From NCBI GenBank assembly GCA_964498785.1, contig CAZCJL010000203.1, positions 1 through 7,768 on the forward strand: 7,768 nucleotides of DNA, written 5' to 3'. Position 1 is the stretch's first letter. Each line of letters starts with the position of its first letter. Under the pieces are notes generated by a model. The model saw only the letters and a program-made list of their open reading frames with translations. It did no database searches and was not told the origin of the DNA. The position numbers were made by a program, and so were the translations under genes. This document shows, one piece after another, positions 1-6,534 of this stretch. The stretch is from Mariaggregatimicrobium sp964498785. GTDB lineage: Bacteria > Zhuqueibacterota > Zhuqueibacteria > Thermofontimicrobiales > Thiofontviventaceae.

Positions 1-1
1 A

Positions 2-70
2 CAGATTCGCGTCTTAATCAATAAATTTAAAGAGAATCCGAAAGCTTTGATGCATACCATCAATTATTGA
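2..70 (+). CDS. C-terminal tail of a gene cut by the window edge
   Basis: This is the only frame open from the left edge. It gives 22 residues, QIRVLINKFKENPKALMHTINY, and then a TGA stop at 68-70. The mix of charged and hydrophobic residues looks like real protein, but the piece is too short to assign to a family. The other two forward frames stop within the first 30 bases. If it is real, the gene ends about 260 bp before the next one, so the two are probably not one transcription unit. A chance open stretch of 22 codons remains possible. Confidence 0.35.
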   Translation, partial: QIRVLINKFKENPKALMHTINY

Positions 71-327
71 ATGGATACTGAAATTTGCTTATAAGATAGA
101 CGATAAACTTGTACATACGATGATTTTTGTAATAATTTAATTTACTAAAATAACTATTTGACTTATTTCTCAAAAATACATATCTTAATACATCCTAACG
201 CAGACAAGCTGCAATTAAAAATTAAGAATGAAAAAGTAAAAATGAAAAAACTCACAAAATCGATCAGAAAATTTTTTGCCAGGATTGTGCAGAAGTTAAC
301 TTGTCAGGTACTAATAAACCGTAAGAT
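71..327. other. AT-rich intergenic region
   Basis: No convincing gene is seen here. The stretch is strongly AT-rich. The only small ORF of note is ATG 242 to TGA 337 (31 codons, lysine-rich start MKKLTKSIRK), which runs into the next gene in another frame and lacks a clear ribosome binding site. A sigma-70-like promoter candidate at 158-186 is listed separately. No tRNA or terminator hairpin was seen. Confidence 0.5.
158..186 (+). promoter_or_regulatory. candidate promoter for the MNT antitoxin gene
   Basis: TTGACT at 158-163 and TATCTT at 181-186 are separated by 17 bases and match the sigma-70 consensus at 5/6 and 4/6 positions. It would give a leader of about 135 bases before the ATG at 328. 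In such AT-rich DNA a match of this quality can arise by chance. Confidence 0.25.
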
Positions 328-624
328 ATGTCAATGAAAACATTATCAGAAATAAGAAAAGAACTCTCCCGTTATAAGCCAACATTAGCAAAAAAATATA
401 ATGTGGAATCTCTCGCTATTTTTGGATCTTATGCCCGGGGGACTGCATCTGAGAATAGCGACCTGGATATTCTGGTCCGGTTTAAAAAACCAATCGGACT
501 TGATTTTGTGACTCTCGCCGAAGAACTGGAATCTCTTTTACAGGTCAAGGTCGATCTTGTTTCTGCAAATGCTGTTAAACCCAAAATGATGGATCATGTC
601 AGGGAAAATTTGATTTATGTCTAA
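328..624 (+). CDS. mntA: MNT-type nucleotidyltransferase antitoxin (MntA-like)
   Basis: This is a 98-residue minimal nucleotidyltransferase of the MntA antitoxin family. Family members neutralise HepT toxins by transferring AMP from ATP to a tyrosine of the toxin. The catalytic signature GSX10DXD is complete: G33-S34, D45 and D47. The third aspartate is probably D76 in VDLVSA. The length is normal for the family, so the enzyme looks intact. ATG 328 gives MSMKTLSEIR; ATG 334 is an equally plausible start, and neither has a strong ribosome binding site. The stop codon overlaps the next ORF by 8 bases (617-624), the usual arrangement for mntA-hepT pairs. No full hepT follows, however: the overlapping ORF keeps only a HepT-like beginning. 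The antitoxin is therefore an orphan here, either a relic or acting on a HepT elsewhere. The family call is firm; the present function is not. Confidence 0.85.
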   Translation: MSMKTLSEIRKELSRYKPTLAKKYNVESLAIFGSYARGTASENSDLDILVRFKKPIGLDFVTLAEELESLLQVKVDLVSANAVKPKMMDHVRENLIYV

Positions 625-778
625 AGGAGAATGGAAAATACTATTTCATCCCTGTTCGCCATTTAGTCCTAAAATTCCGACGCCGGAAACAAAAGAAGCT
701 TTAGAAGATGCAAAATCGAGAAAAAATTTGGAAAGCTCTGATAATACCAACGAGCTTTTTAAAGCGCTAGGAATTTAG
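617..778 (+). CDS. chimeric remnant: HepT-like start joined to RelB/DinJ-type antitoxin tail
   Basis: This ORF encodes 53 residues from ATG 617 to TAG 776-778. Its first ten residues, MSKGEWKILF, resemble the conserved HepT start (typically MSKREW...), and it overlaps the MNT gene exactly where hepT should begin. From about residue 14 it changes character. The stretch PFSPKIPTPETKEALEDA, then RKNL and NELFKALGI, matches the C-terminal half of RelB/DinJ antitoxins, which bind the toxin. It aligns with the antitoxin at 7167-7427, which reads PFDVRVPNETT and ends MFNKLGI. The HepT catalytic RX4-6H motif and the RelB ribbon-helix-helix DNA-binding half are both absent. The simplest explanation is a deletion or recombination between two adjacent toxin-antitoxin loci, with the joint near 647-658. 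The ORF is open and could be translated by coupling to the MNT gene, but it is more likely a relic. The RelB match is good; the HepT match is short. Confidence 0.6.
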   Translation: MSKGEWKILFHPCSPFSPKIPTPETKEALEDAKSRKNLESSDNTNELFKALGI

Positions 779-867
779 CTTAGTTCCGACTAAAAGCAGC
801 CATGAGTTTATTTATCCCAATCAAAATAATTCTTATCGAAATCGTTTGTGAAGGTTAAAAAAACTAA
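779..867. other. short intergenic gap
   Basis: Nothing supportable is seen in these 89 bases. A RelE/YafQ-like toxin would be expected after a RelB antitoxin, but no recognisable fragment of one is present. A 19-codon or shorter ORF from ATG 801 has no family likeness. Confidence 0.4.
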
Positions 868-1300
868 ATGCTCAAAAAAACCACTCTCATTATCACTCTC
901 TTAATAATCATCTTTATCTCTTTCCAATACTTCTATGGCGGCTCGCCAAACATGATTTCCAATGACGCCGGGAATTTCGAGGTGCTGGCGCATCGCGGGG
1001 TTCATGTGAACTGGAAAAAGGGAAACGTAAGATCGTCGGACTGGCTGCGAGGCAACGAATATTTATGAACCGAGGCATGGGCATATCGAAAATAATTGAT
1101 GTTATATCTATCTTAGTAAAATAATCTTTTCCAGCTTAATAGCCTGATCACCTCCCAAAGTCATAAACCTCATTCCCACATTTGATTTGAATAACGCCGG
1201 TGCAAAGTTCTATCTATACATCGACACCAAACAAGACGCTCAAAAACATGCCGATTTCCCGGCAGATGAAATTTTCACGGATTATATCGAGGTTAAATAA
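868..1300 (+). pseudogene. glycerophosphodiester phosphodiesterase family pseudogene, both ends kept, middle lost
   Basis: The intact family hydrolyses glycerophosphodiesters to an alcohol and glycerol-3-phosphate, usually in the envelope or periplasm. ATG 868 opens a frame with a hydrophobic anchor (residues 5-22) and the motif LAHRGVHVNW, which contains the catalytic His-Arg pair (H42, R43). The frame then goes wrong and stops at 1066-1068. In the +1 frame the family sequence resumes at 1031: DRRTGCEATNIYEPRHGHIEN, except that the codon before D is TAA. This fits one inserted base near 1023-1028 plus one substitution creating a stop. The IEN at 1085-1093 corresponds to the family's second catalytic motif (ENT). 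That frame stops at 1097 and 1145. A C-terminal piece, AGAKFYLYIDT with PADEIFTDYIEVK, ends at TAA 1298-1300 in the same frame. About 150-200 central residues are missing. The N-terminal identification is good; the C-terminal match is plausible but rests on memory of the family. Confidence 0.7.
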
Positions 1301-1361
1301 TATAATTCTTTTTTTTATCCCACATTTTTCCGTTCATTCATTTTCGCTATCATTTAAATTG

Positions 1362-1393
1362 CTTGCTTTTTATAATCCAAACATATATATTTG
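1362..1393 (+). promoter_or_regulatory. Bacteroidota-type promoter candidate for the AraC gene
   Basis: CTTG at 1362-1365 (consensus TTTG) is followed after 20 bases by TATATTTG at 1386-1393, a full match to the TAnnTTTG -7 element of Bacteroidota primary sigma factors. It would place the transcription start near 1400 and leave a leader of about 40 bases before ATG 1442. An overlapping TTGACA at 1391-1396 has no acceptable -10 element 16-18 bases downstream. Confidence 0.4.
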
Positions 1394-1441
1394 ACAGACA
1401 AAAAATGAAATAAAGTGGCTTGTAGAATCCGGAAGACTATC

Positions 1442-2569
1442 ATGAGTAATTCATTTAATTTTATCACAATCGTTTTGTTACTTGGCGCTACACAGGGTGT
1501 ATTTCTTGTGTTCTTATTATTCAGCAAACCCGTAAATAAAACTGCAAACAGACTCCTGTCGCTTCTCATGATTTCATACTCTGCCTTTATTGCAGAATCA
1601 TCTATATCCGGAACTCCCCTGGCAATGAAATTTCCGCATCTTCTTGGTTTAGCGGCTGGTGTTATTTTTTTAGTTCCTCCGCTGCACTATTTATATGCCC
1701 GCTCTTTGATATTTTCCGACTTTTCGTTTTCAAAAAAACAGTTACTTCATTTAATCCCTTTTGCTTTTTTTTATCTGTATTTTTTATTTCCTTTTTATCT
1801 TAAAAGCGGAGCGTATAAAATTACCCACATCGAAACGATTGCTGTAAATGGTTCTCCGCCCGATCTTATATTTTTTAACTGGGTCGTCATTTTTCAGGGT
1901 ATCATCTATATGGGGATAACGCTTCGTCTGTTAAAAAGACATTCGTTAAACATTAAGGATAATTTTTCATCCATCGAGAAAATTAATCTGAATTGGCTGA
2001 GAAATATTACGTTCATGACGATAATTTTATGGTCTCTTGGATTGATTATCGAATTTTTGCAATTATTTGATTTAGCTCTTTCTGTTGATGTATTGGTCGC
2101 GCTCGCGACAGCTATTCTGATCTATGCCATGGGATATCTTGGATTGCGACAGCCGGAGATATTTTCTGGAAATACAGAGATAAAAGATTTAAAAAAATAC
2201 GAACGATCAGGCCTGACAAAGACCAAAGCGCACGAGCTTCACGAAAAACTTGTTCACTTGATGGAGACGAAAAAACCATTCACTGATAGCAATTTAAAAC
2301 TGAACCAACTGGCGAAAATGATTTCAACGACTCCTAATTACCTGTCACAGGTCATCAATGAGGAACGGCAACAGAACTTTTTTGATTTTGTAAACTGGTA
2401 CCGGATTGAAGAAGCAAAAAAAATAATGAAAGATGCATCTGACCAGCAATCGACTCTGCTTTCAATTGCTTATGAAGTGGGATTCAATTCGAAATCCGCA
2501 TTCAATACCTCTTTTAAAAAACACACCCGAACGACGCCTTCGCAGTATCGTAAACATATTTTCTCTTAA
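1442..2569 (+). CDS. membrane-bound AraC-family transcriptional regulator
   Basis: A 375-residue regulator with about seven hydrophobic helices (roughly 8-28, 36-50, 66-85, 101-121, 143-163, 188-207 and 214-234). These are followed by a charged linker and a C-terminal AraC DNA-binding domain (about 275-372). The first helix-turn-helix is LKLNQLAKMISTTPNYLSQVI (from about 286). The second runs from LLSIAYEVGFNSKSAF (from about 339) to the family hallmark TPSQYRK. Proteins of this layout are frequent in Bacteroidota and act as one-component regulators held in the inner membrane. ATG 1442 is preferred because GGAAG lies at 1431-1435, six bases upstream; a GTG at 1415 in the same frame would add nine residues but lacks such a site. 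It is the first gene before the receptor operon, on the same strand, 352 bp away, so it is the likely regulator of that operon (inference). No periplasmic ligand domain is evident, so the signal may be sensed within the membrane helices. Confidence 0.88.
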   Translation: MSNSFNFITIVLLLGATQGVFLVFLLFSKPVNKTANRLLSLLMISYSAFIAESSISGTPLAMKFPHLLGLAAGVIFLVPPLHYLYARSLIFSDFSFSKKQLLHLIPFAFFYLYFLFPFYLKSGAYKITHIETIAVNGSPPDLIFFNWVVIFQGIIYMGITLRLLKRHSLNIKDNFSSIEKINLNWLRNITFMTIILWSLGLIIEFLQLFDLALSVDVLVALATAILIYAMGYLGLRQPEIFSGNTEIKDLKKYERSGLTKTKAHELHEKLVHLMETKKPFTDSNLKLNQLAKMISTTPNYLSQVINEERQQNFFDFVNWYRIEEAKKIMKDASDQQSTLLSIAYEVGFNSKSAFNTSFKKHTRTTPSQYRKHIFS

Positions 2570-2609
2570 CAAGCGATAATTATCCGATAAACAATACTAT
2601 AAAATATTT

Positions 2610-2689
2610 GCCACCGATTCACACAGATCGAACACGGATTTTTTTTAAAATTCAAAAAGAATCTGTATTTATCAATTCCAATCTGTGGC
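2610..2689. repeat. nested palindromic element, probably a dispersed repeat
   Basis: The outer arms GCCACCGATT (2610-2619) and AATCTGTGGC (2680-2689) pair at 9 of 10 positions. Inside, 2634-2646 pairs with 2654-2666 as a 13-bp stem (two G-U pairs) around a 7-base loop. The motifs CCACCGATT, CACAGAT, CACGGATT and AATCTGT are variants of one short word repeated in both orientations. From memory, such GATT/AATC palindromes occur as scattered intergenic repeats in several environmental phyla; I could not search for copies. As RNA it would fold into a long hairpin and might end or slow transcription from the AraC gene, but no U-tract follows the stem. Confidence 0.6.
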
Positions 2690-2769
2690 TAAATTTATTT
2701 TAGACTGCTTCGATTAAACTTACGCTAACCAACTTATTTTTAAAGTATTCCACTCCTCCAATAACGTTC

Positions 2770-2824
2770 TATCCTATAGGTCAAAACTTTATGACTTTTT
2801 TAGAAGGTTCTGGCTTATAGGATA
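2770..2824 (+). promoter_or_regulatory. 21-bp hairpin upstream of the receptor gene
   Basis: Bases 2770-2790 pair with 2804-2824 around a 13-base loop. Of 21 positions, 17 are Watson-Crick pairs, three are G-U (2779/2815, 2781/2813, 2788/2806) and one is a mismatch (2784/2810). The outer nine pairs, TATCCTATA with TATAGGATA, are perfect. The G-U pairs hold only in RNA read from the + strand; the other strand would have C-A mismatches. This points to an RNA structure, perhaps in the receptor leader or a small RNA, rather than a simple DNA operator. There is no U-run after it, so it is not a standard terminator. It could also be the remnant of a small inverted-repeat element. Confidence 0.6.
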
Positions 2825-2921
2825 AGTCGATTAAATCTCCCAAAATGTTTATATTGTGTATCGAAATTCAGGTTCGAACTAACTACATTTAATTATAATT
2901 ACAAATTAAGGAGATTTAAAA

Positions 2922-5270
2922 ATGTTTAACAGAAGATTTTTGCTACTCATGGTATCAGCTCTATTCCTTTATTCCGCTGTAAATGCATCAAAATTAACGC
3001 AGACGGTCAAAGGGCGCGTGGTTGATCAGCAGACAAAAGCCGGATTAATTGGCGCGAATATTGTAATCTATGGAACAGATACGGGGGCGGCAACTGATAT
3101 GGATGGAAATTTTCGAATATCAAAAGTACCTGTGGGTCGACACACGATTAAAGTGATGTACATGGGCTATAAATCTCGAATCATTCCTGAGATATTAGTT
3201 GGTTCGGCAAAAGAAATCGAACTTACGATTGAACTGGAAGAAGATATTATTAAAGGGGAGGAATTAATCGTTACACCGAAAATTGAAAAGAACAGACCCC
3301 TTAACACAATGACAACCATCAGCGCACGTTCCTTTTCTGTTGAAGAAACACAACGATATGCAGGCGGATTTGATGATCCGGCCCGGCTGGCGTCGAGTTT
3401 TGCCGGCGTAACTTATGGCAATGCCCAGGACAATGCGATCATCATCCGCGGCAACGCACCCAAAGGCTTGTTATGGCGTCTGGAGGGCATTGATATTCCC
3501 AATCCGAACCATTTCCCCGACGGCAATGTGCTCGGCGGTGGTCTGTTCACTATTTTTAGCAATCAACTACTCGCGAATTCAGACTTTTTAACAGGTGCTT
3601 TTCCCGCAGAATACGGAAATGCTTTGTCTGGTGTATTTGACATGAAATTACGCAACGGCAATAGCGACAAGCGTGAATGGACATTTCAGGCCGGAGCAAT
3701 GGGGATAGACTTTGCAGCAGAAGGGCCAATTTCTCAAAATCGTAATGCATCATATTTAATTAATTATCGTTATTCAACAATCGGATTGATCACGGATCTA
3801 AATCTCATTGACACTGACCAGGAATTAAATTACCAGGATTTATCTTTTAAGCTGAATGTTCCGACCCGAAACGCCGGTACGTTTTCCTTATGGGGTATTG
3901 GCAGCATCGACTCGCCCCGGGAAATTGAAGAACCAGATCCGGCCAAATGGGAGCATGAATGGGACAGACTGCGCTATGACTCTGAAATCAAAGTCGGCGC
4001 CGTGGGACTCAATCACAAATACATACTTGGTAGTTCAACGTTCTTAAACTCGACACTCGCGGCCACGGGCAAGGATATGATCTATGATCTGCAGCGCCTG
4101 GATGATAATCTAACGCTGCGACAGAATGAATATATAGATAGCTTTAATGGCACACTGACGTTGAAATCCACACTGAGTCATAAATTCAGTCCCCGACTGT
4201 TCAACAAGACCGGTATTATCTATAATCATATCGTTCATGATCTGAAGCTCCAGTCCACCATTGATGACATTCCGGAAACCTATCAAACATTTGTAAATGA
4301 AGACGGCAGCAGTCAATTGTTCCGGACATTTTCCCAGATGCAGGTGGACATCAGCCCAAGTATCAAATTAAATGCCGGACTGTATTATCAGGTATTTATG
4401 CTGAACAATAACGCCTCCCTTGAACCGCGAGCCGGCCTCAACTGGACACTGACTCCGCGCCATGTACTGAGCATCGGCTATGGACGTCACAGTCAATTGG
4501 AGAGTATCCGCTATTACCTGGCGCAGCGCGAAACAGAGGTCAGCGTAGAACAGCCGAATAAAAATCTTGATTTCACTCACGCGGACCATTTAGTGCTGGG
4601 CTATGATTTTCAGATCACGGATCAGACACGGCTTAAGATAGAGCCATATTACCAGCACCTCTCAGACGTCCCGGTGCGAGCCGATGATTCGTTTTCATTT
4701 ATCAATTTAAAAGGGGAACGCTATTTCAATGATCCGCTGGTAAATAAAGGCACAGGAACAAATATCGGAATTGATGTAACCCTGGAAAAATTTCTCAGTA
4801 ATAATTTTTATTATCTTGTCACAACATCAGTTTTCGATTCCAAATACAAAGGCGGCGACGGAATCGAACGAAACAGCCGTTACAACCGAAATTACGTTAT
4901 CAACGCGCTGATCGGTAAAGAAATTTACATCAAAAAGAATAATATTTTGGGACTCAATGTCAAATTTACCGCCATGGGCGGAGAGCGGACGAGTCCGGTT
5001 CTATTGGACGCATCACTGGCTGAAAAACGTGTGATTTACGATGAGTCCAGGGCCTTTGCGAAATCACTCAACGCGAATAATTATCTGGATATTTCAGTCA
5101 CATACCGCATCAACCATCCCGGAGTGTCTCATATCCTGGCATTGCAGGTAAAAAATATATTAGGTAGTGCCAACGACCATGGTTACATCTATAATTTTCA
5201 GGAGTATGATTTGACGAAAGATAAAATGGTTATTGTTTTGCCGTCAATTAGCTATAAAGTCGAATTTTAG
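2922..5270 (+). CDS. TonB-dependent outer-membrane receptor with N-terminal carboxypeptidase-regulatory-like domain
   Basis: A 782-residue outer-membrane receptor for active, TonB-driven uptake of an unidentified ligand. The signal peptide is residues 1-22 (FNRRF, a hydrophobic run, then VNA before the cut). Residues 29-107 form a carboxypeptidase-regulatory-like beta-sandwich (VKGRVVD, GLIGANIVIYGT, TDMDGNFRISKVPVGRHTI). EELIVTP at 113-119 resembles a TonB box. The plug lies at about 135-245 (IIIRGNAP, LEGIDIPNP, GAFPAEYGNALSGVFDM). The rest is the beta-barrel, ending in VEF with a terminal phenylalanine as expected for BAM-dependent insertion. ATG 2922 has AAGGAG eight bases upstream. It is the first gene of a four-gene run; its stop codon overlaps the ribosome binding site of the next gene. 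It is shorter than typical SusC proteins (about 1000 residues) and no SusD follows, so it is not a standard polysaccharide locus. Metal chelates, peptides or other small ligands are possible; the sequence does not decide. Confidence 0.93.
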   Translation: MFNRRFLLLMVSALFLYSAVNASKLTQTVKGRVVDQQTKAGLIGANIVIYGTDTGAATDMDGNFRISKVPVGRHTIKVMYMGYKSRIIPEILVGSAKEIELTIELEEDIIKGEELIVTPKIEKNRPLNTMTTISARSFSVEETQRYAGGFDDPARLASSFAGVTYGNAQDNAIIIRGNAPKGLLWRLEGIDIPNPNHFPDGNVLGGGLFTIFSNQLLANSDFLTGAFPAEYGNALSGVFDMKLRNGNSDKREWTFQAGAMGIDFAAEGPISQNRNASYLINYRYSTIGLITDLNLIDTDQELNYQDLSFKLNVPTRNAGTFSLWGIGSIDSPREIEEPDPAKWEHEWDRLRYDSEIKVGAVGLNHKYILGSSTFLNSTLAATGKDMIYDLQRLDDNLTLRQNEYIDSFNGTLTLKSTLSHKFSPRLFNKTGIIYNHIVHDLKLQSTIDDIPETYQTFVNEDGSSQLFRTFSQMQVDISPSIKLNAGLYYQVFMLNNNASLEPRAGLNWTLTPRHVLSIGYGRHSQLESIRYYLAQRETEVSVEQPNKNLDFTHADHLVLGYDFQITDQTRLKIEPYYQHLSDVPVRADDSFSFINLKGERYFNDPLVNKGTGTNIGIDVTLEKFLSNNFYYLVTTSVFDSKYKGGDGIERNSRYNRNYVINALIGKEIYIKKNNILGLNVKFTAMGGERTSPVLLDASLAEKRVIYDESRAFAKSLNANNYLDISVTYRINHPGVSHILALQVKNILGSANDHGYIYNFQEYDLTKDKMVIVLPSISYKVEF

Positions 5271-5282
5271 GAGCAAATAAAA

Positions 5283-6137
5283 ATGATTTCCAATTACACT
5301 TATAAACCCCAGCTTTATTTTACGATCACATTTGTCACCACTTATATCTTGTGGTTTATCGGCGCGTACATTAGTTTTCAGGAAAATAATAACGGTATGC
5401 ACATGCTATTTTTACTACCCGGACTAATGGCGCCGTTCATCATCTCGCTTATTTTGCTTTACAGGGCAAACAATGCCGACTTAAAAAGAGATTTTTTCAA
5501 TCGGCTTGTCAACCTGAAGTTAATACAGCCCAAATATCTGCCCGTCTTCTTTCTGCTGATGCCAGCAGTTGTTATCGTATCGATCATGATTTCACTGCTA
5601 TTCGGGGAATCGTCATCACAGTTCCAACTGGCTGAGGGATTTTCTTTTTCAACAGGATTTGTTCCGGTTTTACTGCTGCTCTTTCTTGCTGCAACATTTG
5701 AAGAACTGGGATGGCGTGGATATGCATTCGATAGCCTGCAAAGTCGCTTTAACTATTTCAAGGCGTCGTTGATTTTCAGTGTGCTGTGGTCAGCCTGGCA
5801 TTTTCCGCTTATATTTGTGAAGGACTCCTATCAATATGAAATTTTACAGCAAAACATCTGGTATGCGGTAAACTTCTTTGGCAGTATTGTTCCGATGGGT
5901 ATCATTATTAGCTGGATCTGCATCAAAAACAGAAAAAGCGTGTTTGCAGCGATTCTGTTTCACTTTATCATTAATATGTCGCAGGAAATACTTGCCATCA
6001 CACAAGTTACCAAATGCATTGAAACAGCGGTGCTTACACTGTGCACTATTATCATAATTTGGTTTGATAAAAATATCTTTTTTTCCAAAGTTCGTCCAGT
6101 TGCAGCGGATTCAATGGAGAAAAGCCATGACCAGTAA
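5283..6137 (+). CDS. CPBP family intramembrane metalloprotease (Abi/CAAX protease-like)
   Basis: A 284-residue inner-membrane protein with about eight hydrophobic segments. The three CPBP motifs are present. EELGWRG gives E140, E141 and R145; WSAWHFPL gives H173; HFIIN gives H227 and N231. These match the glutamate/histidine active site of CAAX prenyl proteases and bacterial Abi proteins, so the enzyme looks complete. Bacterial members are tied to bacteriocin maturation or immunity and to processing of membrane proteins; the substrate here is unknown. AGGAG overlaps the receptor stop codon, with nine bases to ATG 5283, and only 12 bases separate the two genes, so they are co-transcribed. The 3' end overlaps the next gene by 11 bases. 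Confidence 0.92.
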   Translation: MISNYTYKPQLYFTITFVTTYILWFIGAYISFQENNNGMHMLFLLPGLMAPFIISLILLYRANNADLKRDFFNRLVNLKLIQPKYLPVFFLLMPAVVIVSIMISLLFGESSSQFQLAEGFSFSTGFVPVLLLLFLAATFEELGWRGYAFDSLQSRFNYFKASLIFSVLWSAWHFPLIFVKDSYQYEILQQNIWYAVNFFGSIVPMGIIISWICIKNRKSVFAAILFHFIINMSQEILAITQVTKCIETAVLTLCTIIIIWFDKNIFFSKVRPVAADSMEKSHDQ

Positions 6138-6534
6138 TCAAATCAGAAAAATCTTCATTATAAGCATTGCTTTTGTCGGCGTTATGATCAATAGCGTTTA
6201 TGGTGTCGAACTTCTAAAAGAGTTTTTTAACCCGCGATACAATAATGAGATCAGAGAAATATTAATTTCCGCTATTGCGCTGGAATTCGGATGGGCAGCT
6301 CTTTTGGCGTGGGTAATCTTTAAGCCGTTTGAACGGCGGCATCTACTGCTTTTCACTGCCATTTCCATGATGATTGGTAATTTGCTCCACAGCATCAATC
6401 AATCTATTTACGTTGATAACGGCGCGGGTATGATGGCAGTTAATTTAATACCGGGAATTACCTTCGCGGGAATATTTGTACTCGCATTCTTTGTTGGAAA
6501 GCCGAAGAAATCGGAAATTACAAATGATGCATGA
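6127..6534 (+). CDS. small four-helix membrane protein, unknown function
   Basis: A 135-residue protein with about four hydrophobic helices (8-25, 44-65, 71-91 and 105-123). I do not recognise a family. Notable features are FGWAALLAWVIFKPFERRHLL in the middle and GNLLHSINQSIY before the last helix. ATG 6127 is chosen because GGAG at 6116-6119 lies seven bases upstream; an earlier in-frame ATG at 6064 lies deep inside the protease gene and would add 21 residues. It overlaps the protease by 11 bases and the next gene by 11 bases, which implies translational coupling and possibly a complex of the three inner-membrane proteins (inference). Confidence 0.75.
   Translation: MTSNQIRKIFIISIAFVGVMINSVYGVELLKEFFNPRYNNEIREILISAIALEFGWAALLAWVIFKPFERRHLLLFTAISMMIGNLLHSINQSIYVDNGAGMMAVNLIPGITFAGIFVLAFFVGKPKKSEITNDA

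Larger units (their letters stand above)
2570..2921. other. 352-bp regulator-receptor intergenic region
   Basis: The gap carries no gene. It holds a 10-bp perfect palindrome GATAATTATC just after the regulator stop, an 80-bp nested palindrome (2610-2689), a 21-bp hairpin (2770-2824), a short palindrome GTTCGAAC (2872-2879), a TATAAT at 2894-2899 with no good -35 partner, and the AAGGAG ribosome binding site at 2908-2913. The receptor promoter cannot be placed with confidence. AraC operators are expected here but no clear direct repeat was recognised; TCGATTAAA occurs at about 2708 and again at about 2827. Confidence 0.6.

Noticed and set aside
242..337. 31-codon lysine-rich ORF before the MNT gene
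   Set aside because: It is short, lies in AT-rich DNA where lysine codons arise easily, has no clear ribosome binding site and runs into the MNT gene.
1200..1394. 64-codon + strand ORF
   Set aside because: It lies across the phosphodiesterase remnant and the AraC promoter region in another frame, has no ribosome binding site and no family likeness.
1391..1396. TTGACA as a sigma-70 -35 box for the AraC gene
   Set aside because: The bases 16-18 downstream (AGTGGC region) do not resemble a -10 box; the overlapping TATATTTG element fits better.
1354..1569. 71-codon minus strand ORF overlapping the AraC start
   Set aside because: It is antisense to the regulator's first helices and its composition mirrors that gene; no start signal or family was seen.
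2574..2590. Palindrome GATAATTATC as a terminator of the AraC gene
   Set aside because: The stem is only five AT-rich pairs with no T-tract, too weak for an intrinsic terminator.
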